Source: Phascolomyces articulosus
Lineage: Eukaryota > Mucoromycota > Mucoromycetes > Mucorales > Lichtheimiaceae
Direction: 5' to 3'
Length of the DNA: 64,000 bases
Assembly: GCA_025677815.1 (NCBI GenBank)
Contig: JAIXMP010000035.1
Span: 124,001-188,000, forward strand
Shown: one piece after another, positions 1 to 10,949 of the stretch
How positions within the stretch are numbered: the first letter of the stretch is position 1
Layout of the letters: every line of letters begins with the position of its first letter
Made by a program: the position numbers and the translations under genes
Notes under the pieces: generated by a model
Database searches by the model: none
What the model was told of the DNA's origin: nothing
What the model saw: only the letters and a program-made list of their open reading frames with translations

Positions 1-1794
1 TGCATAAGCGGAGGGGCAGGGACACTAGGTGCACGTCTTGAATTTTTACGAGGTTGAAGGGCTGGCATGTAACGTGTTCGGTATGTATCAAGAGCTCTTT
101 GTAACAAGTTCTTTCTACCAGCAAGATGACGTTGATTCAACCATGCCTATTATACACAAATAGAGATGATACATTTAGTTTTCCCCATTCTTTTCCTTCA
201 TTAATATATATTCTCCTCCTCCTCCTTCCCCCTTTCTTTTCCATTCCATTATCAAATACATACCAATTTCCAACCTAATTCATTACAAATCGATTCTTCC
301 AACCAACGTGCTGTTGCTTGTGCTGGTTGATTCACAATCATGGCTCTTGGAAAGACACAATTGGTTTTTCGAAACTCATAGGGTATTTCCTCCAAATCCA
401 TTCCTTCTACATTAATTTTAATTCGCAGACGTACACCGCCATCTTCAATGACCAATGTTTTAGGATGGTTTGCTGGCTTGACGATCGCCGCTGCTAGTGT
501 AGAAAGCGGAGCTCCTGCTTGTTGTTGCTGTAATTGCTGTTGTTGTCCAGATGATGTAGATGACGAAGGTTGTTTCACCGTACCATTGGACTCCGAGGAA
601 GGTTGTTCATCCTCACGATTCTTACGTTTACGAAGCGTTCCTTTCAATAACTTTTCTTGTCGAGCTACACGTCTTGAGCGCATACTTGGATATCGATTTC
701 GATAAGAATCCACTGCACGTTGAATTAAACCGCGTTTGCCTGCAATTTCACTTGAATTCAACCAAGCCAATTTCCAACCTAATACATTACATTCAGTTTC
801 GTAAGCCCATCGATTACCACGATAGGTTTCCTTGGGTAGGTTGGCTCGAGGATACACCTAGATAGATCATAGAAAAAAAAAAAAGAGTACTTCGTTAAAA
901 AAAATACAATAAGATCCATTTCCCAAAAAAAAGTTTTTTCTTTGGTTTCCATAGAAAAAAATCAAAAGAGACGAACCGGCCCCGTTGCACAAACCCGCAC
1001 ATCAATACACTCCGCTTCTCAACGCGGGGTAAAATCAGCGCGAATAAAGCTTTAGCCGCTGACTTGTGACTTTCGGGATCGGATCGTCCGGAAAGCGCAC
1101 GTGTCGGAGAAATATTTTTTTTTCTTTCTTTCAGCACATCCTCCAATCCAAATGGGCTCACTGATACCAAACGAGGTTTACTTACACAATTATCCTCTTT
1201 AAATTGTTGATCAATGGCTTGAAGATCCACTGTATGAATATCCGTACGAATATTATATCGTTTTAAGGTTCGATTATGTGAATAAACAAAGGATACCCAT
1301 TCCACACCATCGCGTACTTCTGCGATTGGTTCCTGTCTTGTCGTTGGTGCGATTGCCACTTCTGTTTTAGTAACCGACACGTTTGGCGTTGGCGTTGGCG
1401 TTTGTGTTGATGTATTGGATGTGTTAGGTTGTTGTAAAGCTGCAGTTGTCATGGCAGAAGCAAGAGCATTCGCGATAGCTGTTGCTGTTGCTGTGCTTTG
1501 ATTTTCTTGTTCATTAGTCATTACTTTTTTTGTTGTTGTTGATGTTGTCGCGTTTGTTGTTATCTTTTTAATATGTTGTTGTTGTGGTTCATCAATTTTT
1601 TTCGCTATCGTTACAGTGGCATTAGAAGTATTATTATTATTATTATTATTGTCATGATCAGTTTTTCTTCTTTTAATTCTTGAAATAGTATCCTCAATTA
1701 AGAGGATTTGTTCTGGCGTAAGTTGACTCAAAAGAGATTCTGCCTTTGCTGGCATATTAGCAAATAAATCTTTAAGTGTAAGACGGGACGACAT
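1..1794 (-). CDS. DUF8032-type protein with two tandem copies of the domain, 3' end cut by window edge
   Basis: Three exons read on the minus strand: 1794-1186, 857-264 and 146 to beyond position 1. All junctions are phase 0 (donors GTAAGT and GTATGT, acceptors TAG). At least 449 residues are visible. The N-terminal third is low complexity, rich in Asn, Thr and Gln. Two similar modules follow. Each has a segment like F+xxNCV[YF]PRA, then about 25 residues on LGWKLAWLN, then a basic helix ending in YR+RY. The first module spans the exon 1/2 junction and the second the exon 2/3 junction. I recognise this as the fungal DUF8032 type, whose molecular function is unknown. The basic tracts between modules would suit nucleic-acid binding or nuclear targeting, but that is inference. 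The start is the first ATG in an open frame, with a long T/C- and A-rich promoter upstream. Confidence 0.85.
858..1185 (-). other. Long, GC-richer first intron with an open reading frame
   Basis: This 328-base intron separates the two halves of the first DUF8032 module. Most introns in the window are 45-180 bases and AT-rich. This one holds a GC-rich core (about 970-1110), and the exon 1 frame stays open through nearly all of it, stopping at 895. Splicing is supported because removal joins NC to VYPRA, the motif repeated intact in the second module. Retention would give a 299-residue protein ending after the first half-module. Whether the core is an embedded ncRNA, a retained-intron isoform or chance cannot be settled here. 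Confidence 0.6.
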
Positions 1795-2997
1795 TCATAA
1801 CACGGTTGTTTTGGGGGAATAAATAGAAAATTGTGTGGAGAAGAGTGGGGGGTGGGAGGTGTTAAGGAGATTTAATAATAGTGAAGAAGAAATGTGGTCA
1901 ATGGGGGAGAGGGGGATATATATTATATAGAAAGGAAGAAGATAGAAGAGGAGACAACACACACAGACAAGAATCGTAAAATATTTGCGTAAAAGAAGAA
2001 GAAAGGAAGAAAAAGAAGAGAAAAGAAGAGAATGGATGAATAAAAGCCAATTATTAGAATTGCAGATTGTGTTTTTTTTTGTTATACAAACAAATGCATA
2101 CAAATAAGTTGAAAAACCGGAGAGGAAGAAAAAAGAAATTGGATCAAAAAGAAAAAAAGAAGGAAAAGAAAAACTTTTTGACTTGAAAAAGGTCTCGGCT
2201 GCTTTAAGAAGAAACCCTTTTTTTTTTATTTTGCTAACGGAGTTTTCTCTTTTCTTATTATTATTATTACTACCAGCAATAATAACATCATCACCATCAT
2301 CATCATCAAATCAAATCAAAACCAATCCATCCACTACGGGAATGAGCCGATGACCGCGTTTGTATGTGCAACCAAAAGACCCCACTTCTTTAAATTTATT
2401 CATTCATCCTTATTATTATCATTATCAAAACTAGTATAGAAAACTTCCATATCTTTTTTTTAAGGGTTGATGATAATCCTATTATATAAAAGTGGATAGA
2501 TTGATGCACATCACGTACATTAACAATACATACATTATTACATAAATAAACCTCCCCCCTTTGTTAATATTCTATAACGCTTCCCCCCAATGAGCCTATC
2601 TCATCTATGATAATGAATGATAATAGGATTGCATATTGAGGTTACAAATCGTTTAGGAAGCTGAAATGGTTCCGTGAATAGCCGACACACGCATTCTGTT
2701 GTGTTTCCGGTGTTTTGATCTTAATAAGGACGAACGACGTGTTTTTAACATTCCGATATCTAAAACAAGCGCCTTTTTTTTAGGAGTAAAAATATTCAAC
2801 AGAATTAAAGGATAAATAATAAAATGGAATGACTGACTTAGTCTATCATACCTAATATTTAGTCATTTCATATTCTTCATTATTATTATATGACTCTCTG
2901 TGTCTCTTCATTCTCACATGAACCCTCTAATTCATATATATATATATTCATATATGTAACTATTCAAAAAAGTTACATTGGGAAACACTTTTTCTTC

Positions 2998-3038
2998 CAC
3001 GTGTAGTAAAAAAAAAAACATAGACGTAATGCCACGTG
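2998..3038. promoter_or_regulatory. Two CACGTG (E-box) motifs 35 bp apart
   Basis: The palindrome CACGTG occurs at 2998-3003 and 3033-3038. Both copies sit in the longer context CCACGTGT in the same orientation. CACGTG is the core site of bHLH factors such as Cbf1, Pho4 and USF types. Two identical octamers so close suggest a real regulatory site, but the nearest annotated starts are over 1 kb away, so the target is unclear. Confidence 0.4.
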
Positions 3039-3516
3039 TGAAGAATAAACATCATCCTTTGTATCATTCATTATTATAAAGACCTTATAGAATGATCAGG
3101 TACCATACACAAAGGAATGAGAGAACCCTTTTTTTTATGATGGTTTCCAAAGCCTTGGTCCATGTGAAATCACCTCATTTGCTTAAAATGGAAATGGTGT
3201 TTTTCAATTGAAGCTTGTAAATCATTTTATGTTTCCGAACCTTGTTGCTCAGTTCCAAGTTTTGTCGTACAAAAAAAAAGGTTTTCGTCCCAACTAAACT
3301 CTTTTTTATTTTTACCCGACTCAACCTTTAATCCCAACACAATCCCATTTTTTTTAAAGTCTAATGGATAAATGGGCTCAGACTCAACAAAATGTTAAAA
3401 TGTTATTGAATAAACCTTACGGATGAATGTTATCCGTTTTATTCATTTGGATTCAAATAATATGATTTATTTTATATAATATATAAGAATGATAGTAGAA
3501 AAGTAGGCTTATTTTA

Positions 3517-3543
3517 TAATAATAATAATAATAATAATAATAA
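3517..3543. repeat. AAT/ATA microsatellite
   Basis: About nine uninterrupted ATA/AAT units immediately follow (on the coding strand) the stop codon of the PEBP-family gene. It is a simple repeat with no sign of coding. Confidence 0.9.
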
Positions 3544-4687
3544 TTAATGCTTCATTTGAGATGCTACTGGCACAGGTGTTTGTACAGCTTCGCCTGCTAC
3601 AGAACTTCTACCTTCTGTATGCATACTTGCCAATCCTATTATCATTATCATCATATATAAAAATTAATATTTAGTATCATTCTCATTTCTTATTATTCGA
3701 ATGGGATGGATGAAACAGAGATCCTTTCAAACGTAAAACTCCCCCCACAACATCTCATTTAAACCATCCCGCGGAAAACGATGACATAAATGGTTAACTC
3801 TCTTTTTTTTTTTTACCTTCAAAACCATCTTCATGTTCAGCTCGCATATAAGTAGCAGCCACCAACTTAAGGTTATTATCCTTACTGAATTGTTCAATAT
3901 CAAAATAAGCACGATGATGAACTGTATCTTCCAATACAGGTTGTGTGGTTTGATTCATTGTAGCTTGTTCATACAAAGCAAACACATAACGATGCTTTCC
4001 ACTATTTAATGGCGGAGTAGGACCATGATAAGGTGTGTAATTATTCTCCGGAAGTGGATCTCGAATACTAGAGCCTGGTTTACCACCTTTTTTTTTTTCT
4101 CATGTTTAGTCAAGAAAAACAAGTGGGCTTAATAATGGATATATATAGATGAGAGAATTTTACCTTCAATATTTGCCACAATCCAATGTCGGACCAGTGG
4201 AACGTGCGCATCCGCATCAAACTAATATGAAATTCATATGAGTCATATTATAAATTTTGAATCATTTGGATGAAAATTTCATCTTACCAATACAAGTGTA
4301 TATTGAGCTTCCATATTAGGAGCTGGGAACCAGATATGGGGTGGATCCACAAGTTCATGAGGCATCATTTCTTCTCCATGTTCAATGACTTTATCTCCGT
4401 ACATGATTTTCAAAAATGATTCTGGTTCAAATTCTGGAAGCACTATAATAATAAATTTCCCCCACTCCAATGGATTAGTCTATCTTTGTCAATCCATGAT
4501 AGGCTTACTCGTTGAAAGAGTGATAAAGAGATAATTATCTAAACTTACAATGAGGAACAATACTGGCTTCCTTTAAGGTAGTTTTCATGGGTTCTGCAAT
4601 AAATGGTTCCAAAGCATTGACGACGAATTGACTTCCTGCTAAAACAGTGGCAAGAATAGAGAGTGAACCGAAGGATAATTTAACCAT
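3544..4687 (-). CDS. Secreted phosphatidylethanolamine-binding protein (PEBP) family protein
   Basis: Five exons: 4687-4549, 4442-4288, 4221-4164, 4086-3817 and 3635-3544, giving 237 residues with phases that close. The first about 22 residues form a signal peptide (MVKLS, hydrophobic core, then VNA before LEPF), so the product should enter the secretory pathway. The PEBP core is recognisable: a DPP-like stretch before W, then the ligand-pocket region LFDADAH followed by HWIVANIEG, and later the YHGPTPP and KHRYVFALYEQ segments typical of the fold. The acidic ligand-site residue of the usual DPDAP motif is kept in a divergent form (DADAH). PEBPs bind phospholipid head groups or act as protease or kinase regulators. 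A secreted fungal form resembles Tfs1/carboxypeptidase-Y-inhibitor relatives only loosely. The exact role is unknown. Confidence 0.9.
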
Positions 4688-5197
4688 AATGGATTGTTAA
4701 GAAAGAATAATAATAATAATAAAAAGAGGTATTGAAATGAAATGATGAAATGAGAAATGTGGTATGGCTTTATATATATTATATTATAAGAATTCCTCAA
4801 ACCCTATTATTGAATATAGATACACAACAAGTCTTGATTCAAATCATTCTACCAACACAAAGTACATACAGTTAGTTGTTTATGGATTAGAATCTTGACG
4901 AAGAACGTTACCATGTTTGTCAGTATTAACTATCGATTGGCATTTTTTTTTACCATTATAATAATTATTTATCATTATTACTATTCTTATCATGATTCAA
5001 GGACATTCTCATAGAATTTCTTAGAAACAAAAGGATAAATCTAATGGAAGGAAAAAGAGGTGTATCTTCATGTAAGGACCGACTAAGGTCATGAAGAGAG
5101 TAAAAATTAATGCAAAAAAAGAAAAAAAAATTCTTTACTATTGCTATCGTTTAATAATATCCTTTCACCCGCCTTTTGTTTGTTTTTTCTGAGCTTA
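4688..5197. promoter_or_regulatory. Divergent promoter of the PEBP and Lines genes
   Basis: This 510-base spacer lies between head-to-head starts. A TATATATAAAG element (minus-strand reading, about 4768-4779) sits about 80 bases upstream of the PEBP start and is a good TATA box. No TATA box is obvious for the Lines gene on the other side. Nothing else in the spacer looks coding. Confidence 0.6.
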
Positions 5198-7291
5198 ATG
5201 ACTGACAACAATATAAATGAATCCCTGGATACTCTCATTCAATCTCAATCCCCTCATCTCGCATTGCATTTACTTCAAGAAGTACCTTGGGTATGGAAAA
5301 TTTAATTGTTTGGCATCAATGGGAGTTGGAATGAAATGAAATAATAATATCCGATCCTTTTTTTTTTATTTTACGCGTTTTTCTTAAAGGATCGACTTTT
5401 TCACCAAACTGACGATCCTTTTCAAGTATATACAACAGCTCGGTTGTTACAATACATCATGATATTGAACAATACTACCGAAAAGGTATTCATATATGGA
5501 TATCCTAGCTTTTAAATACCACCTCTGTCTCTCTGAGACCCACTAAAACTTCAATAATATAGAGTGCCCAGTATGAATTGAATCAAGGTAGACGCGTATG
5601 GATCACTCAACTTATTGAAAAAATGACAATGGAACATCATCATCAGTGGACTTGTGCTACTCCTATCTACTTGGAATTATGTCATACTATCCTCAAAGAC
5701 TATCGAAAACATAGCAATGATATGAGTGATCGTAATGAGGATGAAGATCACCATGTTGGATGGACGCTTTTATCTACTTGTATACGCGATCGAAATGTCT
5801 GTGCGTGGATTCAAAATGCATTAAATACGAAATCAGGGGTAAGAAAGGGTGTATGATGTGTGCAACCAAACGAGTTTTACCATTATTGGATATGATTGTA
5901 ATGCCTTTTTTATTTATTTATTTATTTAGATGGATTGTGTACCATTGATCGTCCTGATGACGGATATTGCAAAGACATGTAAATCATGGATGGAACAGGA
6001 TAATAATGCATCACAGGAAGGATGGTTATGGATGAGTCGACACTTGAGCCAGGTAAAAATTATTATTAGTATAAAAATAAGAAACAAATCTCTATTAATT
6101 ATTCATCTAAAAAGAAAAATATTATTGAAATAAAAATGGGCTAACCTCTCAGATTTGTACGCTTTGGTTGGATCCTCATATTACCGTAGCTCGTCGATCC
6201 TTAGCACTGGTTGGAATACTTTTGCGATATTATAAACGTTTTGAAATGGTAATTTTTTTATACAAGTTGTATAATATAAACTGATTGGATGAGGATTCGT
6301 ATCAACTAATTGCTTTGTTGTTAGATACAAACCGTCTTGCCGTTTTTCGTCTCATATACGAAAACATTATACCAACACTTGACACGACAACAATTGTATT
6401 CTTTATGTGATCCAGATCGTACAGAATTCTTTTATAGTACTGTGGGTGATCATCCAAAGGAGGATGACGACGATATGGTGGATAAAAATTGTTTGGCTGT
6501 GGATCGAGAATGCCTGAAACAAGCAACACAAATCTTCTTTATCATTCTTGCTGCTCTCATGGATATATCATTGGCTCAAGAAAATAAAGATAAAAACAAG
6601 ATATTGAATAATAGTTTACATGAACTTATCAACATTACCACAAGTAAGTTACACCCACTTTTCTTTAATGTCTATCCCAAAATGAATAAGGACTAATAGT
6701 AGGATGGAAACAAAATAGTGCTTTATCAAGAAGCCGGTGATATCCTTGAAATATTATTTGAGTTACATGGAAATAACGATGAAGATGCAATCAATTTACA
6801 ACTTGATATATTGAACATGTATGAAAAATTGGATTATAGTCTGGGGGAAAGGTAGAGTAAATATATTCTAGATGAGGTTTTCTGGATTTATTATGTTCTC
6901 TAGAAAAAAGCATTATTAATAATATACCGTTTCGAATAATAGTAACAGTGAAAATATGATTATGATCAAACACCTACTGAATACAACGGGGATTGGTCCA
7001 AACTGTCTGTTTTTATTTTTCTGCCGACGTACAGGGATGGATCATAGTCTATTGGTAGATTTATTACTTTCCAATGAAACTGAATTTCTTCTGTTTTTTG
7101 TTCGGTACCTCAAATACATCGAACGAGATCCACAAGACTTTGTTCAAGTATGTCATACGTTGGTAGAAGATCAGGAGGAGGTAATGGATATGTTCAGGGG
7201 TGTATTGACAGTTTTACAATCAGGCGGGTTTCCTTATAATCCCAACTATTTAATTAAACGACTTGCTCATGTAATAAAAATCTTGAAATAA
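5198..7291 (+). CDS. Lines (LINS1) homologue
   Basis: Eight exons: 5198-5290, 5390-5485, 5563-5838, 5930-6052, 6153-6248, 6325-6643, 6719-6851 and 6949-7291, giving 492 residues. All phases close, and exon 8 joins through AG|T. The protein is helical and lacks membrane spans. The C-terminal about 75 residues contain DHSLLVDLLLSNETEFL followed by FFVRYLKYI, which matches the conserved C-terminal domain of Lines proteins as I know it (a D-x-L-IDFL..SET.FL pattern followed by RYLK). In Drosophila, Lines acts in segmentation and Wg signalling. In human, LINS1 is linked to cognition. Its biochemical activity is unknown, and in a fungus the role must be more basic. The start was chosen because the short N-terminal exon is open and its donor GTATGG is in phase. 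The family call rests mainly on the C-terminal domain. Confidence 0.75.
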
Positions 7292-7794
7292 TTAAATGGA
7301 TCATCGCATAAATGTGTTCTATGGGTTTATAATATGTTTCTTTATTGATAATGGTATATGCATAATGTACGTGTATAGATGTGTGTTTCTAACATTATAT
7401 GGTGGAATAGGATGGAGTTTCTTCGGTGTGTGTTTACTTTATTCATCCACTATATACAATGTACCAAAAAAAAAGTTAATTCATTGCACCCTTCATAAAA
7501 ATTCAGATATATCATGTGAAACTTATATGGATAAACAGTAAAATACTCTTCTTCTGTAATAGTGGTAATAGATGTTGTTATATGATGGACATCCACCGGT
7601 TGTTAATAGAGAGGATGAACACGACTCACAGCCACATCATCCCATGTCCACTCAGTATTGGATGGTTCCAAATCGTCCAAATGTTCATTCCCATTAATTC
7701 ATCCACTTCCATTCTCGTCATAAAGCTTGGTATCATCAGCATACTTAGTGGGATTTATCGATTATTGGTAAATAATGTCTTTTTTTGCAATATA
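7292..7794. other. Intergenic between convergent genes; one 41-codon open frame
   Basis: Mostly AT-rich. A plus-strand frame at 7572-7697 (ATG to TAA, 41 residues, His/Pro-rich with natural-looking composition) could be a terminal exon or a micro-ORF. No partner exons can be linked to it. Confidence 0.4.
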
Positions 7795-8283
7795 CTATCC
7801 ACTCTGCTGTTGTTGGTCTCCTACTCTATCCGATCTAAATGAACTATTATCGCCACTCGACTGTTCATCCCTATCTTGATATACAACATGGACCGTGATT
7901 TCATGTTCACCTGCTTCCAAATGCAATATACCTTCTTGTTCTTGTCCTTGACTATTAAGAACCTCATCATTATCCTTGGAAATCGTATGATCCATTCCAA
8001 AAGTGATTGTTTCACCCAAGAATTAATTATTGGCGTAGGCAATATAAAATGTATTTCTATCCCCTTCTTCTTGATGATTATAATAGTCAACCAATTGTAT
8101 CTTGCTAGGTGTATTCAATATAAAGTGAAATACTTCTTGAGCTTGGCCATCTTTCACCCAATGAAATTCCATCATTCTACCTTCCGTTTGTTGTGATGAT
8201 ACAGATACCACTGAATCCTTGTTCCTGGTTACCGATGCTAACGCGATCAATGGCATCATGCATAAAACGGTAAAGCTTGGCAA
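7795..8283 (-). pseudogene. Interrupted secreted-type protein (single in-frame stop, no ATG start)
   Basis: One reading frame runs from 8283 to 7795 and is broken only by a TAA at 8023-8025. The two halves are in the same frame and look like one protein of about 160 residues. It has a hydrophobic leader (PSFTVLCMMPLIALASV), a segment PSKIQLVDYYNHQEEGDRN, then LGETITFG, and LEAGEHEITVHVVYQ near the end. That order resembles a class of small fungal secreted beta-sandwich proteins, but I cannot name the family. Upstream, the frame hits a stop before any ATG, so either an upstream exon is missed or the start is lost. A decayed gene is the simplest reading. A sequencing error at the TAA is the alternative. 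The first ATG pair (about 8257) would give only a truncated leader. Confidence 0.5.
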
Positions 8284-8960
8284 AAGTACTGTAGAATATC
8301 GGATGTGCTCTTAAAGAATAGTAACATGATACACAGTTTCTTCAGAACATTTTTTTTGTATATACAGTCTTTCCTTTATTTTCTTCCCTCGTATAGTGAA
8401 TCATGGCCAATTATAAAAAGATAAAAATTGTGGATTTCGATCTTGACGTTGTTTATTGTCTAAACTCATATATCTTCATAGGCGGCGGTAACCTTTTGGA
8501 TCCACTTAGGTCCGTAAATATTACCTTTTCCTTTTTATTTGTTCCACATCTCTGTCACTCTTCCTCTCTTTCTTTGAAGTATTATGGGTTTTTCCATAGA
8601 AAAATAGTCCATATTATTACCAGGCCATCAACAAGTTATTTTTACCACTAGTTTTTTCTTTTCTCATGGTCTATGACTGAAACATTGGAAAACGTCACGT
8701 TTACTTTTAATAAAAAAAAATAGGTTCGATTCGGATATACTATATAGTGTTTAAAGAGCGAGGATGGGATAGGACATATGTATCAAGGGAAAAGTATATT
8801 TTTTGTGGATTCTATAATTTCTATGTCACTTTATTTCTATTATAAGCATGTTATTGACAACAAATCTAGTACCTGGGTCGATTACTCAGACACGCACACA
8901 CATACACACAGAAAACAAGAAAAATACATACACACTCATTGAAAATATAACTATTTTTTT
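8284..8960. other. Intergenic, no gene seen
   Basis: AT-rich with poly-T runs and a short CA-repeat-like tract near 8892-8935. An ATG-led frame at 8403 has unconvincing composition and no supporting splice context. Confidence 0.5.
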
Positions 8961-9242
8961 TTATTGACGATTACTCTTGTCAGCATGATCGACAACCGTT
9001 ACGGGTGATAAAGCTTCTGCTTTTAACTTTTCGTCTTCAGTAGCAGGGAATTGATTCTCGAGGTAATCAGAAGCTAAAATGCCAACAGTTGAAAAGACCA
9101 TTCCACCTAAAACATAGATAAAGTTAGTTTTTAGGTCCAAACTATTTTAAATATCAATATATGTCACATTACCAACACCAATCAAGATTCTTGTACGTGG
9201 ACTAAGAGCCTTATAAGATCCCCATAAAGATTTTCGTTGCAT
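8961..9242 (-). CDS. Small single-span membrane protein, 71 residues
   Basis: Two exons: 9242-9173 and 9106-8961, joined in phase 1 (donor GTAATG, acceptor TTTTAG). The N-terminus is basic and short (MQRKSLWGSYKALSPRTR). One hydrophobic span of about 20 residues follows (ILIGVGGMVFSTVGILAS), then an acidic, lysine-containing tail. It is too short for standard ORF calling, but exon composition, phase and the clean stop support it. The positive N-terminus plus one span would suit a mitochondrial inner-membrane or assembly-factor type protein. That is inference and I do not recognise the family. It is divergently arranged with the JTB-like gene, with 361 bases between starts. Confidence 0.65.
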
Positions 9243-9603
9243 TTTATTTCTTAAATGAAAATGTCAAAATAAAAAAAAAAGGTGTGCGGAGGTGCTATTT
9301 CTTTTACGTTCTTGGAAAATAAACTCTGATAAATATATTGGCATGAAACTTGTATATGATAAAGACGTGATATATTTTGACATGGTAGTATCCATAGAAA
9401 TTCATCTGATTCTTATTTGGATATGATTAAATAGAGTCTCAAAGAGACTGAATATCTGTATTGGTCATGAAACGCCTGTTTCTGTGTAGTAAATGTTTTT
9501 CTTTTTTTTTGCATTGATATATTTTTTACTCGAATTTATCAAAAAGCTGGTTTTTTTTGTCATACCACGTATCTTTCCTCCTCCAACTACAAATAATAAT
9601 AAA
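9243..9603. promoter_or_regulatory. Divergent spacer between the small membrane protein and JTB-like gene
   Basis: 361 bases with no ORF of note, several poly-T/poly-A tracts and no clear TATA box. It must hold both promoters because the two starts face away from each other. Confidence 0.45.
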
Positions 9604-10537
9604 ATGCATAGAGAGAGCCATTTTTACATGGTCATATTAATAAGGTACAAACAAACAAATGGTCCATAGACTTTCTTAAAAAAAAAAATAGAGTCTCATT
9701 CTTATATACATATAATATTATTTTTTTTCTCCCATTTTTTATACAATAGTCTTGTCTTATTGATGACAAGATCATGTCATGCCAACACACATGGTTTCCA
9801 GAAAAGAGCACCGCCGTTTACACAAGGAGGCGATGAATCTATACCACACCATCTTGGTAATTATACACATTCTCATGAAGACGTTGCTGAGCCTACTTAT
9901 TCTTGTACATCTATTGGTGAATGTGACGTTTGCACACCTTTTGAACAGGTAAATGAGAGAAAGGGAAAACTTTTTTTTTATTTAGTCCTCCCCCAGTTGA
10001 ATAGTTCGTATTTGTCATATACAGTGAAAACACAAATAACTAATAAAGTTTAATATGACTGTATATCCATATAGAAATCTGCACCTTACTGTAAAGAATA
10101 TGGAAATAAGGAAAGAGTTCGATGTGAATGGGATGATCCAGATCTTGCTGAAAACTTACGAAACCAAACCATGGTGTATGATTATGATGCCATTTCTTTA
10201 CCGTCGTATCGTGGTTGTCCACATGTGAAAAGAATTGAACATTGGAAGTTTATTAAATTCGAGGTAAACATTGGGATTTGGATGTTTATTTATAAGGAGG
10301 GAGGGGAGAAAGAACGTGGTGGTGGTACGAGAAGTGTATAAACACACCATGATCACTATGACATGGGAGTGGGATGAACAAACATAAATTCATATTTTAT
10401 ATATTGGATTTATATTATAATAGACTTTCAATTTATTAGTGGCTGTAACATCGGTATCCATAGTTTTATGGAGACAACGAAAATTAGCAAGGGACCAATA
10501 TCAACGCTTGGCGCAAAGAATTGGTGTTGCTGTGTAA
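9604..10537 (+). CDS. JTB-family (jumping translocation breakpoint) type I membrane protein
   Basis: Four exons: 9604-9644, 9750-9948, 10075-10263 and 10424-10537, giving 180 residues. The short first exon supplies the start of a signal peptide (MVILISLVLLMTRS across the junction). The lumenal part has the Cys pattern of JTB proteins: CTSIGECDVCTPFEQ, then PYCKEYGNKERVRCEW, then YRGCPHVKRIEHWKFIKFE. A transmembrane span (FNLLVAVTSVSIVLW) and a short basic cytosolic tail (RQRKLARDQYQRL) follow. Human JTB is a membrane protein tied to mitochondria and cytokinesis and lost at a translocation breakpoint. Fungal members are uncharacterised. The length, the two CxxC-like clusters and the C-terminal topology fit well. 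Confidence 0.82.
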
Positions 10538-10832
10538 ATAAAATATCAAATTATATCATTTCATTCTATTTAATGAAAAGGGAAAGAGGAGAGGAGAAAA
10601 ATGTGTATATAAAATGTGTATTATGTACTATGTGGCAAAAATGAAACACAATAATATTAGAACAGGGTAGTAAGTAGCAGTAGGAATAGTAGGAACAGGA
10701 AAAAGAACAAGAGCGGATAGGTGTATTTTATAACTATTAATTAGTGTATAAGATTGGTATTAAAAGGTTACTCTGTAAAATTTATAAAGTATTAGGGTGA
10801 TAGTGCTGTTGTTATAGCAGTAGTAGTAGTAA

Positions 10833-10867
<35 letters not shown>

Positions 10868-10949
10868 AGGTCTATTATGTACAAAGGAGTGGATGAGTTA
10901 TTTATGATACAAAAAAGTTGTTATGGGACAAGGAAAGTTCTGGCTTTCT
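10538..10949. other. Intergenic between convergent genes, with TAG repeat
   Basis: No ORF of interest. It contains the trinucleotide repeat at 10817-10868 and serves as the shared 3' region of two converging genes. Confidence 0.6.
10817..10868. repeat. TAG/AGT trinucleotide microsatellite
   Basis: About 17 units of TAG/AGT with a single AAT interruption, lying in the spacer between two convergent genes. Confidence 0.9.

Larger units (their letters stand above)
1795..3543. other. Intergenic: promoter side of the DUF8032 gene and 3' side of the PEBP gene
   Basis: No convincing ORF. The first 500 bases upstream of the DUF8032 gene are purine-rich on the plus strand (GAA/AAG runs), so pyrimidine-rich on the coding strand, as in many fungal promoters and leaders. 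A pair of CACGTG boxes lies at 2998-3038, and AAT repeats end the stretch near 3517-3543. Confidence 0.6.

Noticed and set aside
1795..2103. Minus-strand 102-codon frame upstream of the DUF8032 start
   Set aside because: Phe/Leu/Ser-rich translation of a T/C-rich leader; no conserved features, and it ends right before the true ATG.
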